The notes under the pieces: model-generated
What the model was told of the DNA's origin: nothing
Seen by the model: only the letters and a program-made list of their open reading frames with translations
The model's database searches: none
Shown here: in pieces, positions 42,396-51,699 of the stretch
Layout: each line of letters opens with the position of its first letter
Numbering within the stretch: position 1 is the stretch's first letter
From: Paracoccus onchidii
Lineage (GTDB): Bacteria; Pseudomonadota; Alphaproteobacteria; Rhodobacterales; Rhodobacteraceae
Assembly: GCF_028294535.1 (NCBI RefSeq)
Contig: NZ_JAQBIE010000016.1
Span: 1 to 64,000, forward strand
Direction of reading: 5' to 3'
DNA length: 64,000 bases
Program-made: the position numbers and the translations under genes

Positions 42396-43916
42396 TCAGC
42401 CCGTCCGGTCGATCTGTTGCAGATCCGCAGGTAATAGCTGGGCCGGAATGTTCTGATAGCTGACCGGACGAAGCCAGCGCGTGATCGCCAGGGTGCCGAC
42501 CGAGGTGGCGCGCACATCCGTGCTGGCCGGGTAGGGGCCGCCATGCATCATGGCAGAACAGACCTCGACCCCGGTAGGAAAACCATTTGCAAGGATGCGC
42601 CCGGCTTTTTCCTCGAGGATCGGGAACAGCGCCTGAGCAAGTTCGATGTCTTTGTCATCCATTTGCAGGGTCGCGGTCAACTGCCCTTCCAGGCCTTCAG
42701 CCAGTTCAAGCATTTCCGCGGTATCGGTGCATTCCACGATCACGCCTGCGGCCCCAAAAACCTCGTCACGCAGTTGCGGCGTTTGCAGCCAGTCGCGCGC
42801 CGCGACCTTGAACAAGGCCGGCAAGGCGCGCCGCGCACCGACGTCTGACTGTTGGTTTTGCAACAGATCTTGCGACAAGTCGCGCAGGGTTTCGACACCG
42901 TTGCGATAGGCTGCGCAGATGCCGTCCGTCAGCATGGTTTGCGCGCCCACGGTCTTTAGTCCGTCCACCGTGGCTGCCTCGATGGTATCGCTGCCGGGTC
43001 CCTTTATGGTTATGGTCACGCCGGGATTGGTGCAGAACTGACCTGCGCCCATCGACAGGGCGGCCGCCAGTCCGGCCCCGATCTCAGCACCCCTTGCTGA
43101 AACCGCATGAGGAAGGCAGAAAACCGGATTGATCGACCCCAGCTCGCCATAAAAGGGGATCGGGTCGGGCCGAGAGGTGCAGAGATCGAAAAGTGCGCGC
43201 CCCCCCGCCAGTGAACCGGTAAAGCCGACAGCGCGGATCTGGGGGTGTTTCACCAAAGCCGTGCCGACCTCGCGACCCGAGCCTTGAACCATCTGGAACG
43301 TTGCTTTCGGCATGGCGCAGTGCGTGATGGCGCGCAGAATCGCCTGAGCGACCAGTTCAGCAGTGCCAGCATGGGCGCCATGTCCTTTCACGATCACCGG
43401 ACATCCGGCAGCCAGCGCCGAAGCCGTGTCACCGCCAGCGGTCGAAAAAGCCAGCGGGAAATTCGAAGCACCGAAGACGACGACCGGACCGATCGCACGA
43501 TGACCAAGCCTCAGATCGGGGCGGGGCAGTGGTTGGCGGTCCGGCAGCGCGGGTTCGTGACGCTGGTCCAGATAGGTGGTGTCCTCGATCAGATCGGCGA
43601 ACATGCGCAGCTGTCCGGTGGTGCGGCCGCGCTCGCCGACAAGCCGCGCTTCGGGAAGGCCGGTTTCGGCCTTCGCGGTTTTGGTTATCATGTCGCCCAG
43701 CACATCGATTTCCTGTGCGATCTGGCGCAGGAATGCGGCCCGCTTCGGGCGTGGAACGCCGGAATAGGCGCGAAAGTCGCGGCGCGCAGCCAGAGCCGCC
43801 TCGTCAATTTGGGCGGGTGTTGCCTGTGCGAATGTCTGTCCGTCGAGGTCGGCAGATGGAAGAAGATGGTCTGATCCGACCCAGCAGCCGTCGATCAGGT
43901 TTTTTCCGTTCAGCAT
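42396..43916 (-). CDS. Alpha-ketoglutarate semialdehyde dehydrogenase (2,5-dioxovalerate dehydrogenase)
   Basis: 506 residues of the KGSADH type, longer than GabD-like enzymes. Features are VFGASNFPLAFSTAGGDTAS, GFTGSLAGGRALFDL, the general-base Glu258 in FYGELGSINP and the nucleophile Cys295 in SMGAGQFCTNPG. These motifs are characteristic of the enzymes ending the oxidative pentose and hexarate pathways: they oxidise 2,5-dioxopentanoate to 2-oxoglutarate with NAD(P). The DapA-like gene 10 bp upstream would make that aldehyde. Confidence 0.92.
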   Translation of the reverse strand: MLNGKNLIDGCWVGSDHLLPSADLDGQTFAQATPAQIDEAALAARRDFRAYSGVPRPKRAAFLRQIAQEIDVLGDMITKTAKAETGLPEARLVGERGRTTGQLRMFADLIEDTTYLDQRHEPALPDRQPLPRPDLRLGHRAIGPVVVFGASNFPLAFSTAGGDTASALAAGCPVIVKGHGAHAGTAELVAQAILRAITHCAMPKATFQMVQGSGREVGTALVKHPQIRAVGFTGSLAGGRALFDLCTSRPDPIPFYGELGSINPVFCLPHAVSARGAEIGAGLAAALSMGAGQFCTNPGVTITIKGPGSDTIEAATVDGLKTVGAQTMLTDGICAAYRNGVETLRDLSQDLLQNQQSDVGARRALPALFKVAARDWLQTPQLRDEVFGAAGVIVECTDTAEMLELAEGLEGQLTATLQMDDKDIELAQALFPILEEKAGRILANGFPTGVEVCSAMMHGGPYPASTDVRATSVGTLAITRWLRPVSYQNIPAQLLPADLQQIDRTG

Positions 43917-43926
43917 TGTATTTCCT

Positions 43927-44838
43927 TTACTTTCCCCAACGCAGGACCAAAGGGTCGAGCGGTTTCAGAAGGTCGAGAAGCCGTGTCTTGATCGCGGGAT
44001 GAAGCGGCGCAATGGGATGGCGACAAGCGTCCGATCCGATGACTCCGCCCGCCACCATGGCGGCCTTGCATGATTGCCAGCCGCATTGGCGGTTTTCATG
44101 GTTGATCGCCATCGCGACCCGGCCATAGGCCGCCGTGGCTTCAGCGTGGCGCCCTGCATGGAAATGGGTCAGCACCGGCTTGATCTGATCCACGATCATG
44201 CCCGAGGTCATCGAACCGGTCGCCCCGGCATCCAGATCGGCCAGCAACGTAATCGCCTCTTCTCCGTCGAATGGGCCTTCGATCGCATCGCCGCCGGCTT
44301 CGATCAGAGCGCGAATCTTGTTGGCGGCGCGTGGGCATTCGATCTTGAACAATCGCACCTCTTCGATTTCGCGTGCCATTTTCACCAGCAGCGGCACCGA
44401 CAGGTCGACGCCGGACATCGGGGCATCCTGCACCATGATCGGAATGCCCACCTCGCCCACGGCCGCGAATTGTTCGAAGGTCTGTTCGGGCGTGCCTTTC
44501 AGCGTCGCGCCGTGATAGGGGGGCATCATCATCACGCTATGCGCGCCCAGTTCCCTGGCAAGTCGGGCACGCTGGACCGCGATTTGCGTCGCGTAATGGC
44601 TGATGGTGACGATCACCGGAACCCGTCCGGCCACATGTTCAAGGCTGAGCCGGGTCAGGATCGTGCGTTCCTCGTCCGACAACAGGAACTGTTCGGAAAA
44701 ATTGGCAAGAATGCAGATCCCATCGGCGCCCTGATCGATGAGGCAGTCCAGAACACGCTTCATCCCTTCGAGGTCAAGCGTGCCATCATCATGAAAAGGT
44801 GTGGGGGCGACGGGCCAGATACCGGAATAACGGGTCAT
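43927..44838 (-). CDS. DapA-family 2-keto-3-deoxy-sugar-acid dehydratase
   Basis: 303 residues, a class I aldolase-like barrel. The Schiff-base Lys165 is in [10 protein letters not shown]. The Tyr usually found at the end of strand 5 (YN-P motif) is replaced by [10 protein letters not shown], a change also expected in members that dehydrate 2-keto-3-deoxypentonates rather than make dihydrodipicolinate. In such pathways the enzyme converts the keto-deoxy acid to 2,5-dioxopentanoate with loss of water (or of water and CO2 for hexarates). ATGA overlap with the upstream enolase-superfamily gene shows tight coupling. Confidence 0.85.
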   Translation of the reverse strand: MTRYSGIWPVAPTPFHDDGTLDLEGMKRVLDCLIDQGADGICILANFSEQFLLSDEERTILTRLSLEHVAGRVPVIVTISHYATQIAVQRARLARELGAHSVMMMPPYHGATLKGTPEQTFEQFAAVGEVGIPIMVQDAPMSGVDLSVPLLVKMAREIEEVRLFKIECPRAANKIRALIEAGGDAIEGPFDGEEAITLLADLDAGATGSMTSGMIVDQIKPVLTHFHAGRHAEATAAYGRVAMAINHENRQCGWQSCKAAMVAGGVIGSDACRHPIAPLHPAIKTRLLDLLKPLDPLVLRWGK

Positions 44839-46010
44839 TCGAAAATCTCGAAATTATGGAGATGCTTGTCAGAGATGCTGATGCCCAGACCAGGCAGATT
44901 GTCATCCAGTTGCAGGTAGCCATCGACCGCATCGGGATCGCCGTCGAAGATATAGTAGAACAGCTCATTGCCGACCTCGACGTCGAAGACGGGGAAATAT
45001 TCTGAAATCATGCAATTCGCATTGGCCATGGTCAGGTGATAGTTATGCATCTGGCCCGCATGCGGAATCACCGGCAACTGGAATGCTTCGGCAATGGCGT
45101 TGATCTTTTGCGCTGCGGTAATGCCGCCGACCCGGTTGGTGTCGTATTGCAAGACGCTTACGGCTTTTTTCTCGATCAGGTCCTTGCAGCCGATGACGGA
45201 AAATTCATGCTCACCGCCGGAAATCGGCACGATGTTCATGGCGTTCAGTTCGCGATAGCCCTCGACGTCATCTGCGATGACGGGTTCTTCCAGCCAGCGG
45301 GGATCGTATTTTGCCAGCTTGGGCAGCATCCTCTTGGTATAGTCGAGATTCCAGCCCATGTAGCATTCAAGCATGAGATCCGCGTCATAGCCGACCACTT
45401 CGCGAATGGCTTCGACCCGCTTGAGGTTTTCGCGCATTCCTTCGGGACCATGTTTGGGTCCCCAGCCAAAGCGCATCTTGTAGGCGTTGTGCCCGGCGGA
45501 TTTGGCCTCTTCGGCCTCGCGCTGCATCGCCTCGATCGGACCGGCGTAGAGTTTTGAGTAATAGACCGGGATTTTTTCCTTGGTGCGTCCCCCAAGAAGC
45601 TTGAAAACGGGCTTGCCGGTCAGTTTCCCCATCAGGTCCCAGATCGCGATGTCGATAGCGGAAATCGCGGTCATGCCGATCCCCTTGCGCCCCCAGGCAT
45701 GGGTGCGGCGATACATCTTTTCCCAGATATAGGCATGGTCGAAAGGGTCTTCGCCGATGACCAGGGGTGCGAACCAGTCGTCAATGGCCTTCTTGACGAC
45801 AGTGGGGGCAAGTGCGGCGTTGCCGATGCCAATGGTGCCGTCCTCGCATTCCACCTCGCAGGTCAGCCACTGGTGGAAGCGAAATGACGCCATCGCATCT
45901 CCCTTCATCCACAATGCGTCCGAGGCGTTGGTGCAGAAATTGCCGGTGGGCGGCACGGTGGGGCCGGTCCAATTCCACACCCGGGTGCGGATCGACTTGA
46001 TCTTGGTCAT
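44835..46010 (-). CDS. Enolase-superfamily sugar-acid dehydratase (L-rhamnonate/L-lyxonate dehydratase-like)
   Basis: 391 residues of the rhamnonate-dehydratase branch of the mandelate racemase subgroup. Shared landmarks are [44 protein letters not shown] and PHAGQMHN (catalytic His317). Metal ligands appear to be Glu215 (LMLECYMGW), Glu241 or 242 and Glu267; Escherichia coli RhmD has Asp at the first of these positions. It should dehydrate an acid sugar to a 2-keto-3-deoxy acid for the DapA-like enzyme. A pentonate such as L-lyxonate fits the downstream KGSADH. Start is uncertain among 46010, 46013 and 46022; GGAG is best spaced for 46010. Confidence 0.85.
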   Translation of the reverse strand: MTKIKSIRTRVWNWTGPTVPPTGNFCTNASDALWMKGDAMASFRFHQWLTCEVECEDGTIGIGNAALAPTVVKKAIDDWFAPLVIGEDPFDHAYIWEKMYRRTHAWGRKGIGMTAISAIDIAIWDLMGKLTGKPVFKLLGGRTKEKIPVYYSKLYAGPIEAMQREAEEAKSAGHNAYKMRFGWGPKHGPEGMRENLKRVEAIREVVGYDADLMLECYMGWNLDYTKRMLPKLAKYDPRWLEEPVIADDVEGYRELNAMNIVPISGGEHEFSVIGCKDLIEKKAVSVLQYDTNRVGGITAAQKINAIAEAFQLPVIPHAGQMHNYHLTMANANCMISEYFPVFDVEVGNELFYYIFDGDPDAVDGYLQLDDNLPGLGISISDKHLHNFEIFE

Positions 46011-46033
46011 CATGGTCTCCATTCTCTGCTTGA

Positions 46034-46047
46034 TTTGGAATACCAAA
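46034..46047. promoter_or_regulatory. TTTGG-N4-CCAAA dyad (candidate GntR operator)
   Basis: A perfect 5-bp dyad with centre AATA, 24 bp upstream of the enolase-superfamily start and 85 bp before the divergent tctC start. Close to the TTGGTATACCAA type of site bound by FCD-subgroup GntR proteins. Confidence 0.5.
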
Positions 46048-46049
46048 AA

Positions 46050-46059
46050 CCGTATACCG
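46050..46059. promoter_or_regulatory. Second GTATAC dyad in the same divergent promoter
   Basis: CCGTATACCG has a GTATAC core three bases after the TTTGG/CCAAA dyad. Two adjacent sites between the enzyme and transporter operons fit dual control by the GntR protein at 41577-42284. Confidence 0.4.
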
Positions 46060-46131
46060 AAATACATGTCAAGGACAAGCTGGTCGAGGCAGTGGCCTTC
46101 GTGACCAACATTCCCGAGGAGGAGAGGGTAA

Positions 46132-47091
46132 ATGTACAGATTGATGGACGGCATGAAGTTAGTGGCCGCCGTTGCGATCGTATCCTGTGGCGCCAGTCAG
46201 GTGGTGGCAGACGATTTTCCGTCAGGCCCGATCGAAGTGATCAACAATTCGAAGCCGGGTGGGGGGAGCGACATTTTCCTGAGATTCGCCACCGAGGCCG
46301 CAGCGGAAATTCTCGATACCAGCATCATTCACCTGTCCAAGACAGGCGGGGTCGCAACCAACACGCTGAAATATGTTCAGTCGAAGCCCGCCGATGGGCA
46401 TACCCTGTTCATCGTGAATGCCGGGACCGCTTTGACCATGATGAGCGGTTCCATCGATATGGATCAGGATGACATCATCCCCCTGGTGCGTGGCACAGTC
46501 GAACCGGAATTCATTGTCGTTCAGGCCGGACGCTTTGAGGGCGGTGCGGATTTCATCGAATACGCAAAGTCCAATCCGATCAAGCAGGCCGGCACCAAGG
46601 TTGGCGGCAATGCACATGTCAACGCCCTGATCATGAAAAACACCATCGGCATGGCGCAGCAAACCTATGTGCCGTTCGAAAAATCCGGCGAGATTGTCAT
46701 CAACGTCATCAACGGAAATGTTGATGTCGCCCTTTTGAATCACGAGGAATTCGCGTCACAGGCAGCCGCCGGACAAGTCGATGTCCTGGCCGTCCTGCTT
46801 CCGGAACGTCTCGAAAACATGCCGGAAGTCCCGACCGGCCACGAGATTGGCCTGCCGATGGATTCGCCGCAGATCCGTGGCCTGGGCGTTCGGGCGGGCA
46901 CACCGGAAGAGGTGGTAGACAAGCTGGAGGCGGCTTTGCTCGAGTCGATGAAGTCCGACACCTATGTCGAATATCTCAAAGGCTCGGGGCAGGATCTGAC
47001 CAGCGTCACGGGCCGCGATGCCTTCGGCGCGGAATTCAAGACGATGTATGACAATTATCAATCCATCAAGAAAGAGCTTCTGGGCGGCTAG
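46132..47091 (+). CDS. tctC: TTT-family periplasmic solute-binding protein (TctC/Bug), second system
   Basis: 319 residues with a Sec signal peptide ([20 protein letters not shown], cleavage near VVA-DD). The mature part resembles Bug receptors: [74 protein letters not shown]. The sequence differs clearly from the tctC at 11295. GAGGAGAGG precedes the ATG. It opens the operon tctC-tctB-tctA-pdxA-like-sulfatase-sulfatase-sulP, so its ligand is probably the sulfated organic acid inferred for the block. Confidence 0.9.
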   Translation: MYRLMDGMKLVAAVAIVSCGASQVVADDFPSGPIEVINNSKPGGGSDIFLRFATEAAAEILDTSIIHLSKTGGVATNTLKYVQSKPADGHTLFIVNAGTALTMMSGSIDMDQDDIIPLVRGTVEPEFIVVQAGRFEGGADFIEYAKSNPIKQAGTKVGGNAHVNALIMKNTIGMAQQTYVPFEKSGEIVINVINGNVDVALLNHEEFASQAAAGQVDVLAVLLPERLENMPEVPTGHEIGLPMDSPQIRGLGVRAGTPEEVVDKLEAALLESMKSDTYVEYLKGSGQDLTSVTGRDAFGAEFKTMYDNYQSIKKELLGG

Positions 47092-47107
47092 TCCACCCTA
47101 GGTCCAC

Positions 47108-47130
47108 CCCGCCCCTGCATATGGGGCGGG
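47108..47130 (+). terminator. Stem-loop between the second tctC and tctB
   Basis: A perfect 8-bp GC stem, CCCGCCCC (47108-47115) with GGGGCGGG (47123-47130), and a 7-nt loop, starting 16 bp after the tctC stop. It has no T-run, so partial termination or mRNA 3'-end protection is more likely than full termination. Confidence 0.65.
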
Positions 47131-47159
47131 CCAATGATGCGACATGAAGGAGCCTTTGG

Positions 47160-47636
47160 ATGTCCACCCGCGAAGAAAGCCTGCGCAAGACGGATCGCAC
47201 GCTGTTTCTTGAATCGATTGCCGTCATGGCCTTTGCCGCCACGATGTATGGCGTGACCCATACGTTCCGGGAAGTGCCGCCAATACTGGCCCAGGGAATT
47301 CAGCCAACGGCCTTTCCCCGCGCCATTCTTATCATCATGTTCCTGCTGGCCGCGACCCAGGCCTTTCAGGCCCTGAAACGCCCTGCCACGGAAGCCAGCA
47401 GTTTTGGCAAGAAAAAGCCAGTGCCGCCGCTGGTTTTCCTGACGATTGTACTGCTGATCGCTTTTGCGATGCTGATGCCGATTGTCGGCACCTTCCCCGC
47501 GATGGCCGTTTTCCTGCCGGGCCTTGCCGTCCTGTGGGGTGAGCGCCGCTGGATCCTGATGGGGCTGAGCTTTGCCGGCTTTATCGGTTTTGCCTACGGG
47601 CTCTTCGTTCTCATCATGCAAGTTCCCTTGCCCTAA
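47160..47636 (+). CDS. tctB: TTT-family small membrane subunit TctB, second system
   Basis: 158 residues, four hydrophobic helices, TctB layout with AQGIQPTAFPRAILIIMFLL and the C-terminal helix SFAGFIGFAYGLFVLIMQVP. GAAGGAG precedes the ATG. It works with the TctA encoded 14 bp downstream. Confidence 0.88.
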   Translation: MSTREESLRKTDRTLFLESIAVMAFAATMYGVTHTFREVPPILAQGIQPTAFPRAILIIMFLLAATQAFQALKRPATEASSFGKKKPVPPLVFLTIVLLIAFAMLMPIVGTFPAMAVFLPGLAVLWGERRWILMGLSFAGFIGFAYGLFVLIMQVPLP

Positions 47637-47650
47637 CGAGGTCAGATCGA

Positions 47651-49162
47651 ATGGACTCCCTTGTTCTTGTGGCTCAGTTTCTGACTGACCCATCCAACCT
47701 CATGATCATTGCGGTCGGGACTCTGGTCGGATTGATCGTGGGTGCCCTGCCGGGCCTTGGCTCGGTTGTTCTGATTGCGCTGATGCTTCCATTTGTCGTG
47801 CGCATGGATCCCACAACCGGCATCGCACTTTGTGCCATCGTTTACTGCGCCACAACTTACGGCGGTTCACTGACGGCGATCCTGATCAATACGCCGGGAA
47901 CGCCGGCTGCGGCGATGACGACCTTTGATGGTTTTCCCCTTGCCCAGAAAGGTCAGGCTGGGCGTGCGCTGGGAATTGCAACTTTCTCCAGTGCGATCGG
48001 CGGCATCCTTGGCATTCTGGTGATGATCGTCGCGACGCCGCTGCTGGCAAAGCTGGCGTATCAGTTCGGTCCGGCCGAGTTCTTTGCCCTCGCGGTCTTT
48101 GGCATGTCGATGTTGGCCTCGATCAGTGGCGCTTCGATGATCAAGAACTTTATTGGTGGCGCGTTCGGGCTTTTGCTGGCGACCATCGGCACCGATCTGA
48201 CCACGGGTGTCGAGCGTTTCACCTTCGGTCAGCCCGATCTTTATGAGGGAATTGCCGTGGTGCAGATCATGATCGGCATCTTCGCAGGTGGCGAATTGCT
48301 GCGTCAGGCCACGCAAACCAAGGTCAAGCGCGAACTGATCGCCGAGGGCGTGACCCGTCTGCCATCCTGGCAGGATTTTCGCCGGATATGGAAAACCGTG
48401 CTGCGTTCGACCGGTATTGGAACCGTCATCGGGATCCTGCCAGCCGAAGGCGGGAAGGTTGCGGCCATGATCGCCTATAATGAGGAATACCGCTGGTCGA
48501 AGAACAAGGACGAGTTCGGAAAAGGTGCGATCGAAGGCATCGCCGCGCCGGAAGCTGCGAATAACGCTGCGACAGGCGGCACCATGGTCCCAACACTTGC
48601 CTTGGGCATTCCCGGAGGCGGATCGACGGCCATTATCCTGACCGCGATGCTGATTCTGGGGTTGCGCCCCGGACCGCAGCTTTTCGTAGAACAGCCAGAT
48701 CTGCTGGCCGGTATATTCGGGGCCATGCTGGGCGCGAATGTCTGCTTTCTGATCTATGGACTGCTTGGCGCGAAGCTGTTCAGCCGCATCACCCTGATCC
48801 CGACGACGATCCTGTGGCCCTGCGTTATCGCCCTGGCTTGCCTCGGGGCCTATAGCCTGCAGCAAAGCATGTTTGATATCGGCGTCATGATCTTCTTCGC
48901 GGTGCTTGGATTCTTCCTGAACCGTCATGGCTATGCGCCGGCTCCGATCATCATGGGGCTGATCCTTGGCGAATTGATCGAAACCTCGCTGAAGCAATCC
49001 TACCTGATCTATGACGGCAACCTGCTGGCCATTCTGGGGCAACCCATCGCCTTGGCGTTCCTGCTTTTGTCGCTGTTGGGTATCTGTGGCCCGCTGATCG
49101 CAAAGGCATTGGGGGCATTCCGTGACAAGCAGGCCAGCCTGCTGACCGGAAACGACGAATAG
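47651..49162 (+). CDS. tctA: TTT-family large membrane subunit TctA, second system
   Basis: 503 residues, 10-12 helices. Signature segments are VGLIVGALPGLGSVVLIALM, YGGSLTAILINTPGTPAAAM and GAIEGIAAPEAANNAATGGT. The glycine-rich GILPAEGGKVAAMIAY corresponds to the second family motif. It is the translocator of the second TTT system, followed 14 bp later by the PdxA-like gene. It is distantly related to the TctA at 9202, so the two systems probably serve different acids. Confidence 0.92.
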   Translation: MDSLVLVAQFLTDPSNLMIIAVGTLVGLIVGALPGLGSVVLIALMLPFVVRMDPTTGIALCAIVYCATTYGGSLTAILINTPGTPAAAMTTFDGFPLAQKGQAGRALGIATFSSAIGGILGILVMIVATPLLAKLAYQFGPAEFFALAVFGMSMLASISGASMIKNFIGGAFGLLLATIGTDLTTGVERFTFGQPDLYEGIAVVQIMIGIFAGGELLRQATQTKVKRELIAEGVTRLPSWQDFRRIWKTVLRSTGIGTVIGILPAEGGKVAAMIAYNEEYRWSKNKDEFGKGAIEGIAAPEAANNAATGGTMVPTLALGIPGGGSTAIILTAMLILGLRPGPQLFVEQPDLLAGIFGAMLGANVCFLIYGLLGAKLFSRITLIPTTILWPCVIALACLGAYSLQQSMFDIGVMIFFAVLGFFLNRHGYAPAPIIMGLILGELIETSLKQSYLIYDGNLLAILGQPIALAFLLLSLLGICGPLIAKALGAFRDKQASLLTGNDE

Positions 49163-49176
49163 AAACGAGATATATC

Positions 49177-50208
49177 ATGACCAACAAACCTGTCATCATG
49201 TCCACCCTGGGCGATGCCGGCGGCATTGGCCCCGAATTGGTGGCAAGAAGCCTGGATAAACCCGAAATTACCGAGGGCGCGAAGCGTGTCATCGTGGGGA
49301 ATTCCCGCGTGTTCGACATGGGCCGGGAAGTGGCTGGGACGACTTTGGACATCAAGCGCTTCACGGATTTCGATGAGGCTGTGGCCGCGCCCGACCCAGT
49401 GGTTTTCCACCACATCGACGGCGCAGAATTCGACAAGATCCCCTATGGCGTTTCCACCGCCGCGGCTGGTGAAGATGTGTATCGCGTGGGATGCTATGGG
49501 GCCGACCTTGCCCGGGCGGGCAAGATTGATGCCTTTGTCTGGTCCCCGATCAACAAGGCATCCATGCACAAGGCGGGGCATCACTTCGAAGGCTACAAGG
49601 CCGCCATCGCGGACTATATGGGGTTCCGGGGGCTCTCGACCGAGATCAACACCATCGGTCACATGTGGACCTGCCGGGTCACCTCGCATATTCCCATCAG
49701 CGCCGTGGCCGGAGAGATGGATCCGAAACGGATTGAAGATGTCCTGATCTATTTCGAACGTGAATTGCGGCGGTTTGGCTATGCCAGCCCCAGGATCGCG
49801 GTGTCGGGTCTGAACCCCCATAATGGCGACGAAGGGGCCTTTGGCCGCGAAGAGATCGACATCATCCGTCCGCTGGTTGAACGGGTGAAGGCCCGTGGCC
49901 TGAATGTGGAAGGTCCATTCCCGCCGGATACGATTTTCCTGACGGTGCAGGAACAGGGCTTTCTCGGCGTTCTGTCGATGTATCACGATCAATGCCAGAT
50001 CGCGACCAAGCTGCTGGGTTTCGATGATGGGGTGACCTATTTCGGCGGCTTGCCGCATATCCTTGCAACGCCTGCACACGGCACCGCCTATGACATTGCG
50101 GGGCAGGGCAAAGCACGCCCGAATGCCAGTCAGAAGGCGCATGAACTTGCTTGCCGAGCAGCGCGGATCGCCAAGGGGCTGCCGCACAAGAAGGACGTCA
50201 CCGCATGA
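49177..50208 (+). CDS. PdxA-family dehydrogenase (catabolic PdxA2-like)
   Basis: 343 residues of the 4-hydroxythreonine-4-phosphate dehydrogenase family. The three metal histidines are present (His171 in VTSHIP, His215 in GLNPHNGDEG, His270 in SMYHDQ). The substrate-phosphate segment, usually GHTE, reads AGHHFEGYKA, so the ligand may not be the standard phosphate. PdxA relatives in catabolic operons act on 4-phospho-threonate/erythronate or on dihydrodiols of aromatic acids. No DUF1537 kinase is nearby, which argues against the threonate route. It oxidises a 3-hydroxy acid, possibly with decarboxylation. The stop overlaps the next start (ATGA). Confidence 0.85.
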   Translation: MTNKPVIMSTLGDAGGIGPELVARSLDKPEITEGAKRVIVGNSRVFDMGREVAGTTLDIKRFTDFDEAVAAPDPVVFHHIDGAEFDKIPYGVSTAAAGEDVYRVGCYGADLARAGKIDAFVWSPINKASMHKAGHHFEGYKAAIADYMGFRGLSTEINTIGHMWTCRVTSHIPISAVAGEMDPKRIEDVLIYFERELRRFGYASPRIAVSGLNPHNGDEGAFGREEIDIIRPLVERVKARGLNVEGPFPPDTIFLTVQEQGFLGVLSMYHDQCQIATKLLGFDDGVTYFGGLPHILATPAHGTAYDIAGQGKARPNASQKAHELACRAARIAKGLPHKKDVTA

Positions 50209-51692
50209 GCAAGAAACCCAACATCCTTCTGATCGAAGCCGACCAGCTGGCTGCCTTTGTCCTGTCGATGTATCGCCCCGAGGCCCAGGCGATCACGCCC
50301 AATCTCGACCGGCTGGCAGCCGATGGTGTCGTCTTCGAGAATGCCTATTCCAATTCGCCACTATGCTGTCCGTCGCGTGCGTCGAAGTTCACCGGTCGAT
50401 TGCCTTCCAGTCATGAAGTATGGGGCAACGGGGCCGAGTTCCGGTCCGAACTGCCGACGATGATGCATTTCCTGCGCTCGGCGGGATATCGTTGTGTGGT
50501 GTCCGGGAAATGTCATTTCATCGGTGCGGACCAGCTGCACGGATTTGACAAGCGCTTGACAACCGACATGTATCCGTCGGGTTTCGACTGGACCATTGAC
50601 TGGAAGCTGGGGCCCGTTCACCGCGAGGGAACCTCGACCCGCAAACTGGGTGTCAGCGGGTTGTGCAAGACCAACAACCAGATTCTCTATGATGCCGAGG
50701 TTCAGTATCGGGCGGTCGAGTTCCTGCGCTATGAGGCGCTGAACAAGCCTGAAAGCCCGTTCTTTCTGCATGTGTCCTATACGCAGCCCCACGAGGCCTA
50801 TCAGTCGCTTCCCGAATATTGGGATCGCTATGACGGGATCGAGATCGAAATGCCCCGCATTCCCGAGGATGACGACCCGCATCCGACGACGGCCTGGCTG
50901 AAAATCCACCACGGGATCGATCAGTTCCCCCCTGACGCAGAGACCATCCGTCTGTCGCGACGCGCCTATTATGCGATGATCTCGCATCTGGACGACTATC
51001 TGGGCGAATTGATCGCCGAGCTGAAGCATCTTGGGCTATATGACGATACGGTCATTGTCTTTACCTCGGATCACGGCGACATGCTGGGTGAACGCGGCAT
51101 GTGGTTCAAGCGCAGCTTCTACCAGGGTTCGTTGCAGGTGCCGATGATCGTCCACGGGCCGGGTATCGCGGCTGGCCGCCGGTCCCAGAATGTAACGCTG
51201 GCGGATCTTTGCCCGACGCTTGCCGAACTGGGCGGCGCCAAGGCGGCCTGCGACACGCATGGCAGTTCGGACAGCCAGAGCTTTCTGGGTCTGCTGATGG
51301 CGGATAGCAACAGTGTCAAGGACGAGGCGATTGCGGAATATTACGGTCCGGGTGTCATCGAGCCCTGGCTTGCGATCCGGAAGGGCGACTGGAAATATGT
51401 CTGGACGCGCAATCATCCCGACCTTCTTTACAATATGAAGGACGACCCCGACGAACAGACCGATCTTTCCGATGATCCCGCCCTTGCAGAGATTCGGGAC
51501 GTGTTGAGACAGCGATTGTTGGCGCGCTATGACGTCGAGGCGGTGACCCAACGTGCCGCGGTCAGCAAGACCACGCGCGCCTTTCTTCAGGAAACCCTTT
51601 CTACCAATGAAAGCTATGCCTGGGATTACGAGCCTCGGTTTGACGCGACACGGCGTTATGTGCGCGGCGTGAACAGCCCTTCAACTGCCTGA
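50205..51692 (+). CDS. Cytoplasmic sulfatase, choline-sulfatase-like
   Basis: 495 residues of the type I, formylglycine-dependent sulfatases. Cys54 in SPLCCPSRAS is the residue converted to formylglycine; metal and active-site segments are NILLIEADQL, VSGKCHFIGADQLHGF and VFTSDHGDMLGERGMWFKRS. The pattern DQLHGFDKRLTTDMYPSGFD and the C-terminal WDYEPRFDATRRYVRG are close to BetC choline sulfatase. There is no signal peptide, so it acts inside the cell on an imported sulfate ester. No betaine pathway genes are nearby, so the substrate is more likely a sulfated acid brought in by the TTT system. It overlaps the PdxA-like stop. Confidence 0.9.
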   Translation: MSKKPNILLIEADQLAAFVLSMYRPEAQAITPNLDRLAADGVVFENAYSNSPLCCPSRASKFTGRLPSSHEVWGNGAEFRSELPTMMHFLRSAGYRCVVSGKCHFIGADQLHGFDKRLTTDMYPSGFDWTIDWKLGPVHREGTSTRKLGVSGLCKTNNQILYDAEVQYRAVEFLRYEALNKPESPFFLHVSYTQPHEAYQSLPEYWDRYDGIEIEMPRIPEDDDPHPTTAWLKIHHGIDQFPPDAETIRLSRRAYYAMISHLDDYLGELIAELKHLGLYDDTVIVFTSDHGDMLGERGMWFKRSFYQGSLQVPMIVHGPGIAAGRRSQNVTLADLCPTLAELGGAKAACDTHGSSDSQSFLGLLMADSNSVKDEAIAEYYGPGVIEPWLAIRKGDWKYVWTRNHPDLLYNMKDDPDEQTDLSDDPALAEIRDVLRQRLLARYDVEAVTQRAAVSKTTRAFLQETLSTNESYAWDYEPRFDATRRYVRGVNSPSTA

Positions 51693-51699
51693 GGATGTC

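Noticed and set aside
47867-49042. Minus-strand open frame of 391 codons
   Set aside because: Antisense to tctA of the second TTT system; composition typical of a complementary-strand shadow.
49009-50187. Minus-strand open frame of 392 codons
   Set aside because: Antisense to the PdxA-like gene, whose metal histidines and operon overlaps are clear.
50205-51692. Gene symbol betC (choline sulfatase) for the first sulfatase
   Set aside because: The protein is close to BetC, but no betaine synthesis or choline transport genes are present and the operon context points to another substrate, so no symbol is given.
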